Shown: positions 27,201 to 36,068, counted from the stretch's first letter. The stretch is 64,000 bases of DNA from Actinophytocola oryzae (GCF_004364325.1 NZ_SOCP01000005.1:124001-188000), one strand, 5' to 3'. Notes: a model not told the origin generated them from the letters alone. Numbers and translations: made by a program.

Positions 27201-28408
27201 ACACCGGCTTCCGCCACGTCGAACTCCGGCGCGAGGTAGGGCTCCGCGCCTCGGTCCACGTGCCCGGCGGCTCCAGTGGTCGGCACCAGCCGGTGCACGG
27301 TGTCCGGACCGGACAGGCCACGCGCGGCCGCCTGCCACTCGCCCACCCGCAGCACCGGACGCGTCCAGTCCGTCCCGGTCGGTTCCACCACGATCGCCCG
27401 AGGCGACAGCGCACGGTGCACCAGCCGCCGCTCGTGGGCGTAGCGGACCGCCTCCGCGAGCTGGCGGAACATGTCCACCTTGGTCGGCAGGTCCAGTTCG
27501 TCCTGGTGACGGGCGAGGTAGTGGTCCAGGCGCATGGCGTCCCGCGCCTGATCGATGATCAGTGCCGGGCCAAGCGGGTGACTCTCCAACTCGTCCGGCG
27601 GCAGCAGCCCGGGATGCCGCATGCCCCGGCACGCCTGGTACTCGCGTTGGGCGGCCTGGGTGATCGACCGCTTCTTGTCGGGGTCGGCCGCGCGTTCGTA
27701 CAGGTAGATCCGAACCCGCCGGTGTTCCCCCGGCAGGTCCTCCCGGCCGGCGTGGTGGTCCTGCCAGGTTGGACCGGTCTCGTAGGGTCGCTCGTCGATC
27801 CGCCACCGGCCGACGGTCACCATCCGCTCGCTGGGCCTGATGCCGACCTGACGCAGCAGCCGGTCGACCGCGTTGAAGAACTGCGGAGCGGGCGGTTGTC
27901 TGGTCGGCGGTGCCAGCAGCAGGTCCGAGCCAATCCGGGGCAGGCCGTTGTGGCCGTCCTCCGGGCCGTAGACACCCGCCCGGTGGCCGTCCTCGAGGTC
28001 ACATGTCATTCCACGTTCTGTCAGGAAGACAGCCGCGGACAGGAAGGGGACGGGAATTCGTTCCCGTTTGGCCTGGTTGCCCAGCAGCTTCTTCAGCTCC
28101 TTGGCCTTCTGGTCCGCGCCAAAGAGGGGATGGTCGAAGGTGGCGCCGCCTTGGGTGATCCACGTGCCGTGCCTGCTGCGCACCCGGCCGCGAATATTCT
28201 TGAGCTCGAGGAGGTACAGCCCGCTCGGCACGGCGACGAGCAGGTCCACCTCCCGAGGATGACCACGGGGGGAGATGAAGGTGAAGTTCGACCACGCCTG
28301 GTAGGGGTACCGGTCCGGGAGCAGCGCACGAACCTGCGCGAGACCTGCCCGCTCATGGTCGAAGTCGGACAGCGCGATCTCGTGCCATCGCGTCGACCCC
28401 TCGTCCAC
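24230..28408 (-). CDS. pglW: PglW, BREX type 2 NERD-kinase protein
   Basis: A 1392-residue protein. The N-terminal NERD nuclease-related domain is RGHPREVDLLVAVPSGLYLL followed by ELKNIRGRV. Next is a degenerate kinase-like domain (HRALSPRAIVV near residue 333 in place of HRD). A complete Ser/Thr kinase follows: glycine loop VLGTGATARAFKV near 519, lysine in SVLKVSR near 538, HRDIKPDNLG near 629 and DFS near 651. A long helical C-terminal half ends in an ATPase-associated-like region. The architecture matches PglW of phage growth limitation/BREX-2. The GTG at 28408 is chosen because GGAGAGGGG lies 6 bases upstream; 18 further codons are open before it. No frameshift is seen, so it looks intact although its partners are lost. 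Confidence 0.88.
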   Translation of the reverse strand: MDEGSTRWHEIALSDFDHERAGLAQVRALLPDRYPYQAWSNFTFISPRGHPREVDLLVAVPSGLYLLELKNIRGRVRSRHGTWITQGGATFDHPLFGADQKAKELKKLLGNQAKRERIPVPFLSAAVFLTERGMTCDLEDGHRAGVYGPEDGHNGLPRIGSDLLLAPPTRQPPAPQFFNAVDRLLRQVGIRPSERMVTVGRWRIDERPYETGPTWQDHHAGREDLPGEHRRVRIYLYERAADPDKKRSITQAAQREYQACRGMRHPGLLPPDELESHPLGPALIIDQARDAMRLDHYLARHQDELDLPTKVDMFRQLAEAVRYAHERRLVHRALSPRAIVVEPTGTDWTRPVLRVGEWQAAARGLSGPDTVHRLVPTTGAAGHVDRGAEPYLAPEFDVAEAGVPLDVFGVGAVGYLLFTGQPPAADRAELKARLRAEGGLHPSAVVDGIPDDLLALISMCTAPVVADRFADLDDVIAQLDEALAQPVGEDAKPRTPDPWDAVAGDYLGDTEYRVVQVLGTGATARAFKVDRDGWDSVLKVSRSEDAALRLMDEHAALLDLRHDHLVGLRRALFPVGERHAIELDFAGPHTLAQVLRTEGALLPDQLQRYGDQLLDVLGYLERKQVFHRDIKPDNLGVRKHPKLGNSLVLFDFSLAGVPASDLQAGTRGYVDPFLDGVRRPVYDAAAERYAAAVTLHEMASLELPSWNADGTDPMFGGDVVLSSELFAAPLRDQLAEFLSTALHRDADRRHKSMAEMRAAWQRVFTTVDETGPATNSRSESEDPGELRDEAAGRAKLDTALDAAGLSPRAVAVAQRLGTQTVGDLIDLPYRTLWNARGLSKRTRQELVNRHTQWRRSLLGSSGEDGPSVGDALTTPLDRIVPSLVPAPRRREDSQVAITRLLLGLPDDTGELPDQRWPTNVEVAGRCGLTNGRIAQVLSARRKAWARNEYLKALHDELVEALTGLRRVATAEELAERLLGLHGCVDTVPMAHRLPFAYAVCRAVFERDVLADEPRFAIRRHHGRILVALQATDEEPLDTVSDTLLLDLAADLGDAAKELAGEDPLPTPTAVVRRLLDRARQVDWVWGERRLVQLAASASGTVLSNARMELYPRDLDPARALRLAQAGAGLPVEGLPDSDLRQRVTSRFPGLAPLPTGRALWDLCGRAGFELHWTGERFLPRSVSVTGVAPRSRSDSSSGGQPLVEGSATADAPARLSDAVRHGGVRFVTFRPRRAGKARARVEDIVGVPVFDVSAMFVRILRAQASSAAITDFGVVLRADAAEPGSRDQLNLSRLLTRTFDALAEELAGPRVLALDGLTPLGRYPAGAVLLNRLIEHARYGGSDDGPDTLVLLCPAENERQHPHIGPFTLPQGTPEEWVVGTSAWLEAHTGAA

Positions 28409-29015
28409 CGTCAGCCCCTCTCCGATCCGCTGACCACCGTGGTCGAAACTACCCGATACCACCCATCCGACCCGAATCCAAGGGCGTCACGGCCGAACAT
28501 GGCGAGAGTTCAGCTTGCGTGTTGACCGGGCTGTTTGTCGGTTCACGAGTCAACAGGTGATTCAACCGTCAGGTCCCAGGCCGTCCTGAGAATGTCGATC
28601 AAGTTCCGCTGCCGCTTTTCCAGCACCTCAGGTGTCCAGCTCTCTGTTGCGATTACCTGTGTGGTCAGAGGGAAGTTGGACACCGACTTCGACGTGAAGT
28701 ACTTCGACTTCTTGGTGGTGAAGTCGAAGTACTTCGCCTCGGAGTTCTTGCTGCGGCTCAGGAGGACGAGATTGGCCAGCTGGTGGGTCCAGTGGTCTCG
28801 CTCGCCGCGGGTGAAGAGCTGCGCTCATTCCTGTGCGTCGTTGGCCGGCGCAACTCCCGCCTCCAGCACGGCAGGCCACCGTCATGTCGGCCGAATGTCG
28901 CGTCACGTTACCTACCGGGTGACGTCGACTTGGTGTTGTTAACGCCAGAGGGATCCGTGGCGACGGTCCTCCTGGTGACCGACTGGTCCGCGAATCCCAC
29001 ACCGCTGAGAGCACC
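28409..29015. other. Gene-free divergent region between pglW and the large helicase gene
   Basis: About 600 bases without a convincing gene. Short frames exist on both strands but have no start signals or family features. The region holds a perfect 16-bp inverted repeat at 28696-28735 (listed separately) and must contain both divergent promoters. GC drops around 28540-28720. Confidence 0.4.
28696..28735. repeat. Perfect 16-bp inverted repeat with internal palindromes
   Basis: The left arm GAAGTACTTCGACTTC (28696-28711) and right arm GAAGTCGAAGTACTTC (28720-28735) are exact reverse complements around an 8-base loop TTGGTGGT. Each arm also contains the palindrome GAAGTACTTC, so either a single long hairpin or two small ones can form. 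There is no T-tract and no gene end nearby, so a terminator is unlikely. An operator for a dimeric regulator or a mobile-element scar are alternatives. Confidence 0.75.
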
Positions 29016-32000
29016 ATGACGACTTCCACATTCCGCCTGGCCGAGCTCGACGACGAGCGGCTGGGCATCGAACTCCTTCATCCGCCGGCCATGTTCTACG
29101 CGCTCGTGCACAACAACGTGCCGGTCGTCCATCACCTGCGGGTGCGGAACGACGGCGGGACCAACCTTCGTGACGTCGAGGTCAGGATGGAGCTTGTCGG
29201 GCCGGACGGGACGTTGGCCGGGCCGTGGACGCGGCGGGTGCCTGTCATTCCGGCGTTCGGCGAGGTCGGCTGGGACGAGTTCGGTGACTTCAGCCCTGCC
29301 ACCGCCGCGCTCGTGCATGTCGATGAGGCTTTTCCGGTCACCTACGAGGTGACGGTCACGGCTTCCGGCGTCGAACCCGCTCGGCTCGTCGCGCCGTCCC
29401 GAGTTCTCGCGCACAACGAGTGGCAGAACTCTCCCGCGCTGTACGACTCGATCGCGGCGTTCGTGCAGCCGAACACCGACTCGGTGAACGTGGTGCTGCG
29501 TGCGGCGTCGACCCTCCTGCGTGCGCGGACCGGGTCGGGCTCTCTCCAGGGCTATCAGGCCGGGCCGCGGCGGGCGGCGGAGATCGGCGCCGCGGTCTAC
29601 GAGGCGCTGCGCGAGCTGGGGATCAATTACGTCGGCAGTCCCGCGTCGTTCGAGGACACCGGGCAGAAGATCCGCACCACCGCGGCGGTGTTGCGGGAAC
29701 GGCTCGGCAACTGCGTGGACCTGTCGGTGACCTATGCCGCGTGTCTCGAGGCTACCGGGCTCCACCCACTGGTCTGGATCATCGAGAGGCACGCGTTCGC
29801 GGGGTTCTTCCTCAGCGAGGACCGTCTTCCCGAGACGGTCTCGCTCGATCCGGCGCAGATGATCAATGTGGTCGAGTCGGGCACTGCAGTGGCGGTGGAG
29901 CTGACCGGTGTCGGGCCTGGCGCGGATTCCGTCGCGTTCGCCGAGGCAACTCGGCTCGGTCGAGCGCACCTGCGTGGGTCTGCCGCGTTGTTCGGGATGG
30001 TCGACATCCGGCTCGCGCACCGGACCGGCATCCAGCCGTTGCCGTCCACCGACCCGCGGCCGGCGTGGCCGGTCGAGGAACCGGCCGTGCCGGCGACCGG
30101 CGCCAGTCTTGCGTTGCCGGCCGAGCTGGAGGCGAGCGGCGCGCTGGACCAGGAGGAGAACCTCGAGGTCGAGGCGGCCGACGACGGTGCGCCCGCCAGG
30201 ATCGCCGCGTGGCGTCGGGCGTTGCTCGACCTCAGTCTGCGCAACCCGTTGCTGAAGCTGCCAAAGCGGGGTAAGGGACTCGATCTCCACGTGCCGGCCG
30301 GCTCACTGGCGGTGCTCGACGACCTCGTCCACAGCGGCAAGGCCATCGACGTCGTCGCGCAGGACAACATCAGTGGTGTACACGAACTCCAGGGGGTGCG
30401 CCGGGTCCAGGACCTGCCCGACGAGGTGACCGAACAGGAACTCGCCAAGGATCGGCGGATCTACGGGGCGGTCACACAGTCCTCCTACGTGGCGCGGATG
30501 CGCGGGCTGCAGCGGGACGCCAGGACCCTCCAGCAGGAGACGGGCAGTAACTACCTTTACCTCACCCTCGGCTCGCTGGTGCACCCGACACCGTCCGGGG
30601 ACGCCCACGCCCCGCTGTTCCTGCTGCCTGTCCGCATCGAAGGCGGTGCGGGCAACCGGCCCTACACAGTTCTGATCGACGGCGCCGAAGTGGCCGCGCC
30701 CAACCACTGCCTCGTCCAGTGGTTGCGGGTCAAGCACGGCGTGTGGATCGCCGAGCTGGAGCAGCCGATCCTGGACGACGACGGGATCGACATCGACGCC
30801 TCGTTCCGCGCGATCAAGAAGGCGTTGGTCGACAACCACCTCAACTACCGGGTGGATGAGACCGCCAGTCTGCGGCTGCTCCAGTTCTCGACGTTTCAGA
30901 TGTGGCGTGACCTCACCGAGCACTGGCAGGTCTTCACCCGCAACGCCGTCGTCCGGCACCTCGTCGAGAGGTCCGGTCAGCCGATGTCGGCCGACGAGCC
31001 GGCGACCACCGTCGACGAGAGCGCGTTGTTCCTGCCGATCGCCGCGGACGGGTCGCAGATGCGGGCCGTCGAGCTGGCGGCCGGCGGCCGGTCGTTCGTG
31101 CTGGAGGGGCCACCCGGGACCGGCAAGTCGCAGACGATCACCAACCTGATCGCGCACGCGACTGCCTCGGGTAAGTCGGTGCTGTTCGTCGCGGAGAAGC
31201 AGGCGGCGCTCGACGTGGTGAAGCGGCGGCTGGCCGCTGTCGGACTCGAGCCGTTCTGCCTCGACCTGCACGGCCGCAAGCAGACCGCCCGCAGCATCCA
31301 CGCCCAGCTCAAGGCCGCTCACGAGGCGCTGGCCGACGACGACCAGCACGCCTGGCAGTCCATCGAGGCGGCCTACCGAGCGCGTGTCGCCGCGCTGCGG
31401 GAGTATCCCGAACGGCTCCACGCCGAGAACTCGGCCGGCTTCTCAGCATGGTCGGCCTACTCCGCTCTCCTCGCACAGGAACCAGGCGACCGGGCGGTCA
31501 TACTTGCCACGTTCTTCGCGCTCTCACAACAGCAGCGCGCCGACGTCACGGAAGCCGCCCGTGCCCTGCCGGCGATCGCAAGCGCTGCCCGGCCGCGACA
31601 CGACCACCCGTGGCGAATCAGTGGTCGCCGCACGGTGGCCGACCTGCCCGCCCAGGTTCTCACCGGCATGGCGACCGGCCTCGAACGGCTCCGCACCGAG
31701 TTCGGGCAGTACTCCGAACAACTGCGTCGCAGCATCGCGGAGCTGCCGCATCCGAGCCACGTGCTGGAGGCGGTACCCGCCGCCAAGCTCGCCGTACAGG
31801 GCCGGCTGCCGGACGCCTCGGCCACCACTGCCGCCGAACAGCGCGGTTGGGACGCCATCGCCGAGGCCGCGATCCAGCAGGTGCGTGCCCTGCACACGGA
31901 GCACCGCGCGATCCTGTCCGTCCTCCGCCCGGAGTTCTTCACCGACCCCGCGTTCGACGTGATCACCGCACAGGCCGCAGTCGCCAACAAGGGCCTGTTC

Positions 32001-34682
32001 GGGCGTAAGAAGCGCAGAACCGCGCTCGCCGAAGCACTCCAGCCGTTCGTCACCAGCAGTGTTGACCAGGCCGCAGTGATCGACACGGTCACCGCGGCGG
32101 CAGCCGCGCAGGACGCCGCCCGGCGCGCCGCCGACGCCGTCCACTCCGTTCCCGGCTGCACCGTCCCGTCGGACTGGTGGCCCACCCGGCCCGGCGCGAC
32201 AGGTGTGGTCGCCGACGCACGCGACGCGCTCGTGATCTCGCGGGAACTGCACCGTACCCGGCCTGCACTGTGGACCGCAGTGCACCGGCTCGGCCGCCAC
32301 GTGCCGGACCTCGACGCGTTCGCCCGGTTGTGGACAGGCTGGCTCGGTGTGCTCGCGACCTCGGACGCTGACTTCGCGCGCTGGTCAGCTGACCTGGGGT
32401 GGGTCGAGGCGTGGCACGCCGACGGCCCACGTTGGCACGCGGACATCACGGCGGGCGGGGCACGACCGGTCCAGCGGTGGGGTGCGGTACTGACACAGAC
32501 CGACGTGCTCGCAGCGGCCGGGCTCAACGAGTTCCGCCGACAGGTCCTCGACGGCTCGCTCGACGCCGCCGATATCGAGCAGGCGTTCCATCGCGGCGTC
32601 GCCGCCGCGGCGTTGGACGAACGGCTGCACGCGAACGATCTGGAGTACTTCGACGCCGGCGCGCACCAGGACGACGTGGCCGACTACCTCCGCCTCGGCG
32701 CCCGCGTCCGCGAGCAGTTGCCCGAGCGCCTCGCGGCCGGGCTCGTCGCCCACCGGCAGCGGATCCACCCACGCTTCCGCGCGGAGGCAGGGGAGCTGGT
32801 CCGACGGTTGAACAGCAGGCGGGACCGCCTGTCCTTCCGCGAAGCCTGCGCAGACCAGTTCGAGATCGTCACCGGCCTCACCCCGTGCTTCCTCATGAGC
32901 CCGGCGTCGGCGGCGACGTTCCTCGAACCGGGGTCGGCGCATTTCGACATCGTCGTGTTCGACGAGGCGTCCCAGATCCGGGTCGCACAGGCGGTCGGGG
33001 TGATGGGACGGGCAAGCTCGGTAGTCGTGGTCGGCGACTCCAAGCAGATGCCACCGACCAGCGTCATGGAAGCTGCCCACGCCGACGAGGAGGACAACCC
33101 GGCCGTGCCGGAGGACCTGGACAGCATCCTCGCCGAGTGCGTCGAGTCCGGACTTCCGCGTGAGTCGCTGACCTGGCATTACCGCAGCACCGACGAGTCG
33201 CTCATCTCCTTCTCCAACACCCACTACTACGACGACAAGCTCGCGAGCCTGCCGTCCCCCGGCGGGGACCCGGCAGCCGGCATCTCATGGCGCCGGGTCG
33301 ACGGCCACTACGACCGCGGCACCCGCGCCAGCCGCACCAACCGGGTGGAGGCGGAGGCGATCGTCGCGGAGATCTCCCGGCTGCTCGCCGATCCGCGGAC
33401 CGCCGACCGGTCGGTCGGAGTGATCACGTTCAACGTCCAGCAGCGCGACCTTCTGCTGAACCTGGTCGAGGAAAGCATCGATCCCCGCGTTCAGGCCGCA
33501 CTCGCCAGGGACGACGGGGAGGCGCTGTTCGTCAAGAACCTCGAGAACGTCCAGGGCGACGAGCGGGACGTGATCCTGTTCTCCCTCGCGTTCTCCATCG
33601 ATCCCAAGACCGGTCAGCTGCCGTTGAACTTCGGGCCGCTGTCGAATCAGGGCGGCGAGCGACGGCTGAACGTCGCGATCACCCGTGCCCGGACCCAGGT
33701 GATCCTGTTCAGCTCGTTCGCCCCCAAGGACATCGACCTCACCCGCACCACCGCACTCGGGACCCGGCACCTGCGTGCCTACCTCGAACAGGCGGCGAAC
33801 GGTGTCGCCAGCTCGGGCGACGTGATCAGCCGCAAGGACGTACGCAGAGACCGGGTGGCCGAGGAGCTCGCCACGGCTCTCCGCGAGCGCGGCCACGAGG
33901 TCGCGGTCCACTTCGGACTGTCTCACTTCACCGTCGACCTCGCGGTCCGGCGTGCAGGTTCCGCGCGATGGTCGACGGCGGTCCTGCTCGACGGCCAAGC
34001 GTGGGCACAGCGCCCCACAGTCGCCGACCGCGACGCCGCACCCCAGTTGCTCGAAAGGCTCATGGGCTGGCCGGCAGTGTGCCGGGTCTGGTTGCCGCAG
34101 TGGCTCAACGACCGGGACACCGTGCTGGCCAACATCGAAGAACTGCTCGCCGAACCGGCGCCGGCCGCCGACGACAGCCCACCGGGTGAGGCGACTGGCA
34201 GAATAGCGGTGCGACCGGAGTTCAGTAGCTCGCCAGCCAGGCAATCCACCGCTGTGGTCCCGCTACGAGTGCCGGCACCAGCGCTGCAACGTGCGGTCAC
34301 CCCGCAACGACCCACGGTCGGGGTGGACTCGCCAAGGGATTTCGTGCCCTACCGTCCCACCCAGATCGGCACGCCGGAGGACATCGACGCACTCACGCGC
34401 GACCACCGGGTGCAACAGCTGGTGCGCGAGTCCCTAGAAGAGGCGATCGAGTCCGAAGGGCCCATCGAGGTCGATCGGTTGGGGCACAACGGACGAGCGT
34501 ATGCCAGACGATGCGGCCTTTGTCGGCCCTGGCTCCACCAGCACAGCCGCTCGGCACGTGATGCGGCCGACACCCTGCACCGGTGGCTCCAACTGATGGT
34601 GACCCACGTACACCCTGCCCCGGCTCATGGCGAGACATCAGCACCTCGATCGACCCTTCCCGCCGACGACGCCGCCGAATGA
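29016..34682 (+). CDS. Giant DUF4011/SF1 helicase with Vsr-like nuclease domain
   Basis: An 1888-residue protein. Residues 1-360 are an Ig-like and transglutaminase-like N-terminal region (TEQIRTTAAVLRERLGNCVD-like text, here GQKIRTTAAVLRERLGNCVD). DUF4011 starts near 395 (WRRALLDLSLRNPLLKLPKR). The helicase core has Walker A LEGPPGTGKSQTITNLI near 698, DEAS (VVFDEASQIRVAQAVGV) near 1316, NVQGDERDVI near 1511 and VAITRAR near 1552. A Vsr/MTES_1575-like nuclease (about 1610-1700) shows FTVDLAVRR, LLDGQAW and RVWLPQWL. A partial DUF3320 (LVRESLEEAIESEGPIEVDR) loses the family pattern within about 30 residues. Relatives occur in defence islands. The gene ends 158 bases before the right att repeat, so its 3' end may be altered. 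Confidence 0.8.
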   Translation: MTTSTFRLAELDDERLGIELLHPPAMFYALVHNNVPVVHHLRVRNDGGTNLRDVEVRMELVGPDGTLAGPWTRRVPVIPAFGEVGWDEFGDFSPATAALVHVDEAFPVTYEVTVTASGVEPARLVAPSRVLAHNEWQNSPALYDSIAAFVQPNTDSVNVVLRAASTLLRARTGSGSLQGYQAGPRRAAEIGAAVYEALRELGINYVGSPASFEDTGQKIRTTAAVLRERLGNCVDLSVTYAACLEATGLHPLVWIIERHAFAGFFLSEDRLPETVSLDPAQMINVVESGTAVAVELTGVGPGADSVAFAEATRLGRAHLRGSAALFGMVDIRLAHRTGIQPLPSTDPRPAWPVEEPAVPATGASLALPAELEASGALDQEENLEVEAADDGAPARIAAWRRALLDLSLRNPLLKLPKRGKGLDLHVPAGSLAVLDDLVHSGKAIDVVAQDNISGVHELQGVRRVQDLPDEVTEQELAKDRRIYGAVTQSSYVARMRGLQRDARTLQQETGSNYLYLTLGSLVHPTPSGDAHAPLFLLPVRIEGGAGNRPYTVLIDGAEVAAPNHCLVQWLRVKHGVWIAELEQPILDDDGIDIDASFRAIKKALVDNHLNYRVDETASLRLLQFSTFQMWRDLTEHWQVFTRNAVVRHLVERSGQPMSADEPATTVDESALFLPIAADGSQMRAVELAAGGRSFVLEGPPGTGKSQTITNLIAHATASGKSVLFVAEKQAALDVVKRRLAAVGLEPFCLDLHGRKQTARSIHAQLKAAHEALADDDQHAWQSIEAAYRARVAALREYPERLHAENSAGFSAWSAYSALLAQEPGDRAVILATFFALSQQQRADVTEAARALPAIASAARPRHDHPWRISGRRTVADLPAQVLTGMATGLERLRTEFGQYSEQLRRSIAELPHPSHVLEAVPAAKLAVQGRLPDASATTAAEQRGWDAIAEAAIQQVRALHTEHRAILSVLRPEFFTDPAFDVITAQAAVANKGLFGRKKRRTALAEALQPFVTSSVDQAAVIDTVTAAAAAQDAARRAADAVHSVPGCTVPSDWWPTRPGATGVVADARDALVISRELHRTRPALWTAVHRLGRHVPDLDAFARLWTGWLGVLATSDADFARWSADLGWVEAWHADGPRWHADITAGGARPVQRWGAVLTQTDVLAAAGLNEFRRQVLDGSLDAADIEQAFHRGVAAAALDERLHANDLEYFDAGAHQDDVADYLRLGARVREQLPERLAAGLVAHRQRIHPRFRAEAGELVRRLNSRRDRLSFREACADQFEIVTGLTPCFLMSPASAATFLEPGSAHFDIVVFDEASQIRVAQAVGVMGRASSVVVVGDSKQMPPTSVMEAAHADEEDNPAVPEDLDSILAECVESGLPRESLTWHYRSTDESLISFSNTHYYDDKLASLPSPGGDPAAGISWRRVDGHYDRGTRASRTNRVEAEAIVAEISRLLADPRTADRSVGVITFNVQQRDLLLNLVEESIDPRVQAALARDDGEALFVKNLENVQGDERDVILFSLAFSIDPKTGQLPLNFGPLSNQGGERRLNVAITRARTQVILFSSFAPKDIDLTRTTALGTRHLRAYLEQAANGVASSGDVISRKDVRRDRVAEELATALRERGHEVAVHFGLSHFTVDLAVRRAGSARWSTAVLLDGQAWAQRPTVADRDAAPQLLERLMGWPAVCRVWLPQWLNDRDTVLANIEELLAEPAPAADDSPPGEATGRIAVRPEFSSSPARQSTAVVPLRVPAPALQRAVTPQRPTVGVDSPRDFVPYRPTQIGTPEDIDALTRDHRVQQLVRESLEEAIESEGPIEVDRLGHNGRAYARRCGLCRPWLHQHSRSARDAADTLHRWLQLMVTHVHPAPAHGETSAPRSTLPADDAAE

Positions 34683-34840
34683 ACCAGCAGATGCTGGCAG
34701 GTGCGTGCCCGAGATGCTCCCGAGAGGGTCCACGCCACCCACCACGAGCCGACACCACCCGGCATTGGCAGGTGAGCACGACGTGCTGAAACGGCATCAT
34801 GCGGCATCATTCGACACAACCCGACATACCCCCGATCGGC

Positions 34841-34883
34841 CTCTTAACCAGCGGGTTCGGGGTTCGGGTCCCTGGCGGTGTAC
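34841..34883 (+). repeat. Right attachment repeat (displaced tRNA-Lys 3' fragment)
   Basis: A 43-bp copy of the tRNA-Lys 3' half without a 5' half, so it cannot be a functional tRNA. It is read as the original chromosomal 3' end displaced by integration. Two point differences from the left copy suggest either age or a slightly divergent element att site. Confidence 0.85.
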
Positions 34884-36068
34884 ACAGTGGGATCGGCGTC
34901 GACCGGCAGGTCCTCCACAGGATCTTGTCGGTCGGCGCCGATTTCGTGTCGGTGCGGTGACCTGGGAGCCAATCGCACCTCGTCCCTCCACTGGGAACTG
35001 TCCGTCCCGTCACCCGCTTGGGCGCACAGAGGCGGGAACATCGGGGCACCGCAGGCGGCGACGACCTCGGCAACGACACCGAACCCACGAGGTACCGACC
35101 CCGCGGCTGGTTGTTTCGTCAGTCGAGGACGTACGACGTACTTCATGGGAAATCGGAGTTACGGCGACTTCCGGCCCTGGCGATCAACGGCTTGCGGAAG
35201 CCTTCGAATCTGCCCCTGAATGAACGGTTTCCCTGATCTGGGCGAACGAGCCCCGCACAAGGCCAGGCGACACTTCATCGCCCGACGCCGTGGCGCGAAG
35301 TCGCGTACGCACCTCTCGCGATCGGTACACGCGCACGCTCCTCTGCATGACGGCATCGAGGACAGTCCGCGTCTTTCCGATCATGGTGACCAAGATCACA
35401 GAAGGATCTGGGCCGGTCGCAAGGAACGACCGCACCACCCGAAAGCGGATGACACGGACCAAGAACCGGCACGAGCGCAGGACATGCCGAACAGCCCACG
35501 GAGCAGGTGCGCGCCGAGGGCCTGGGCCGCGAGGTACGCGCCGCCGGATCGCGGTACGGAGTGGTCGCGAGCGTCCTACCGGCAACAAAACAACAGCGTC
35601 CCGGTTTTCGGGCGCGTTTGGCAGCAACAGGTCACCCGTATGGGCGCGGCGATCACGGGACCATCCGGTCCAATGCGGACTGTGAGCGCGGTCTCGACCC
35701 AATGAATCAGTGGGCCGTCAATCGGAAAACGTCCGTTCCGACTATCGCGAATAAATGTCGGGTCTGGACAACTGGTCAGAAAACAGGTCATGGAAGCCTT
35801 GATGCACCCTCCTGTCAAGACCTGAATCGAAAAAGACCAGGTGAAGCGGTGCACGTGGGAAAGGTGCACACATGCCTTGCCCGTGGCGAGTCAGTGCCAC
35901 TACCATGACGCCCGCGTCAGGCCCGCCTTTTACCTCTGCGTAGAGCGTTCATATTTGCCGCAATGTCGCAAATTGATTCGCCAGAATACTGTCATGGAAG
36001 GAGTTCCCCGGGGGAAGTCGATGTGAGATTGGGGGTTCTGTGTATTTTGTGACGCCGGAGAGGAATTA
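34884..36068. other. Long non-coding stretch between the island and the biosynthetic operon
   Basis: About 1.2 kb in which I find no supported gene. Open frames of 60-170 codons occur on both strands, overlap one another, lack ribosome-binding sites and have unusual composition. The last 150 bases are distinctly lower in GC and contain an inverted repeat (35953-35973) and the leader of the first biosynthetic gene, so the operon promoter should lie here. The rest may be decayed chromosomal sequence beside the attachment site. Confidence 0.5.
35953..35973. promoter_or_regulatory. Candidate operator upstream of the biosynthetic operon
   Basis: An exact inverted repeat ATTTGC-N9-GCAAAT lies about 95 bases upstream of the first gene, in an AT-rich patch. 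Spacing of 15 bases between arm centres fits a dimeric helix-turn-helix regulator. A -35-like TTGATT overlaps its right edge. Which regulator binds is unknown; the AfsR/SARP and LuxR proteins at 52-61 kb are candidates. Confidence 0.35.

Larger units (their letters stand above)
12411..34883. mobile_element. tRNA-Lys-integrated genomic island with defence genes (decayed)
   Basis: The 22.4-kb interval is bounded by a 43-bp direct repeat of the tRNA-Lys 3' half (12411-12453 and 34841-34883, 41 of 43 identical). It starts with a tyrosine integrase remnant directly at the tRNA, the usual layout of actinobacterial integrative elements. The cargo is an unknown decayed gene, a pRiA4b ORF-3-like gene, a decayed DUF2075 gene, BREX type 2 remnants (brxHI 3' part, pglX, pglW), an XRE/DUF397 pair, a DUF222-HNH gene, a Uma2 gene and a DUF4011 helicase-nuclease. 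No replication or conjugation genes remain. With a frameshifted, N-terminally truncated integrase it should not excise by itself. Confidence 0.8.

Noticed and set aside
28535..29015. Genes on either strand between pglW and the helicase
   Set aside because: Frames lack start signals and family features; the apparent repeats in the translation come from the inverted repeat.
34841..34883. A second tRNA-Lys gene
   Set aside because: Only the 3' half is present; there is no D-arm or 5' acceptor strand, so it is an attachment repeat, not a tRNA.
35184..35702. 172-codon open frame on the - strand before the biosynthetic operon
   Set aside because: No ribosome-binding site, Arg-rich low-information sequence, and it overlaps equally long frames on the other strand.
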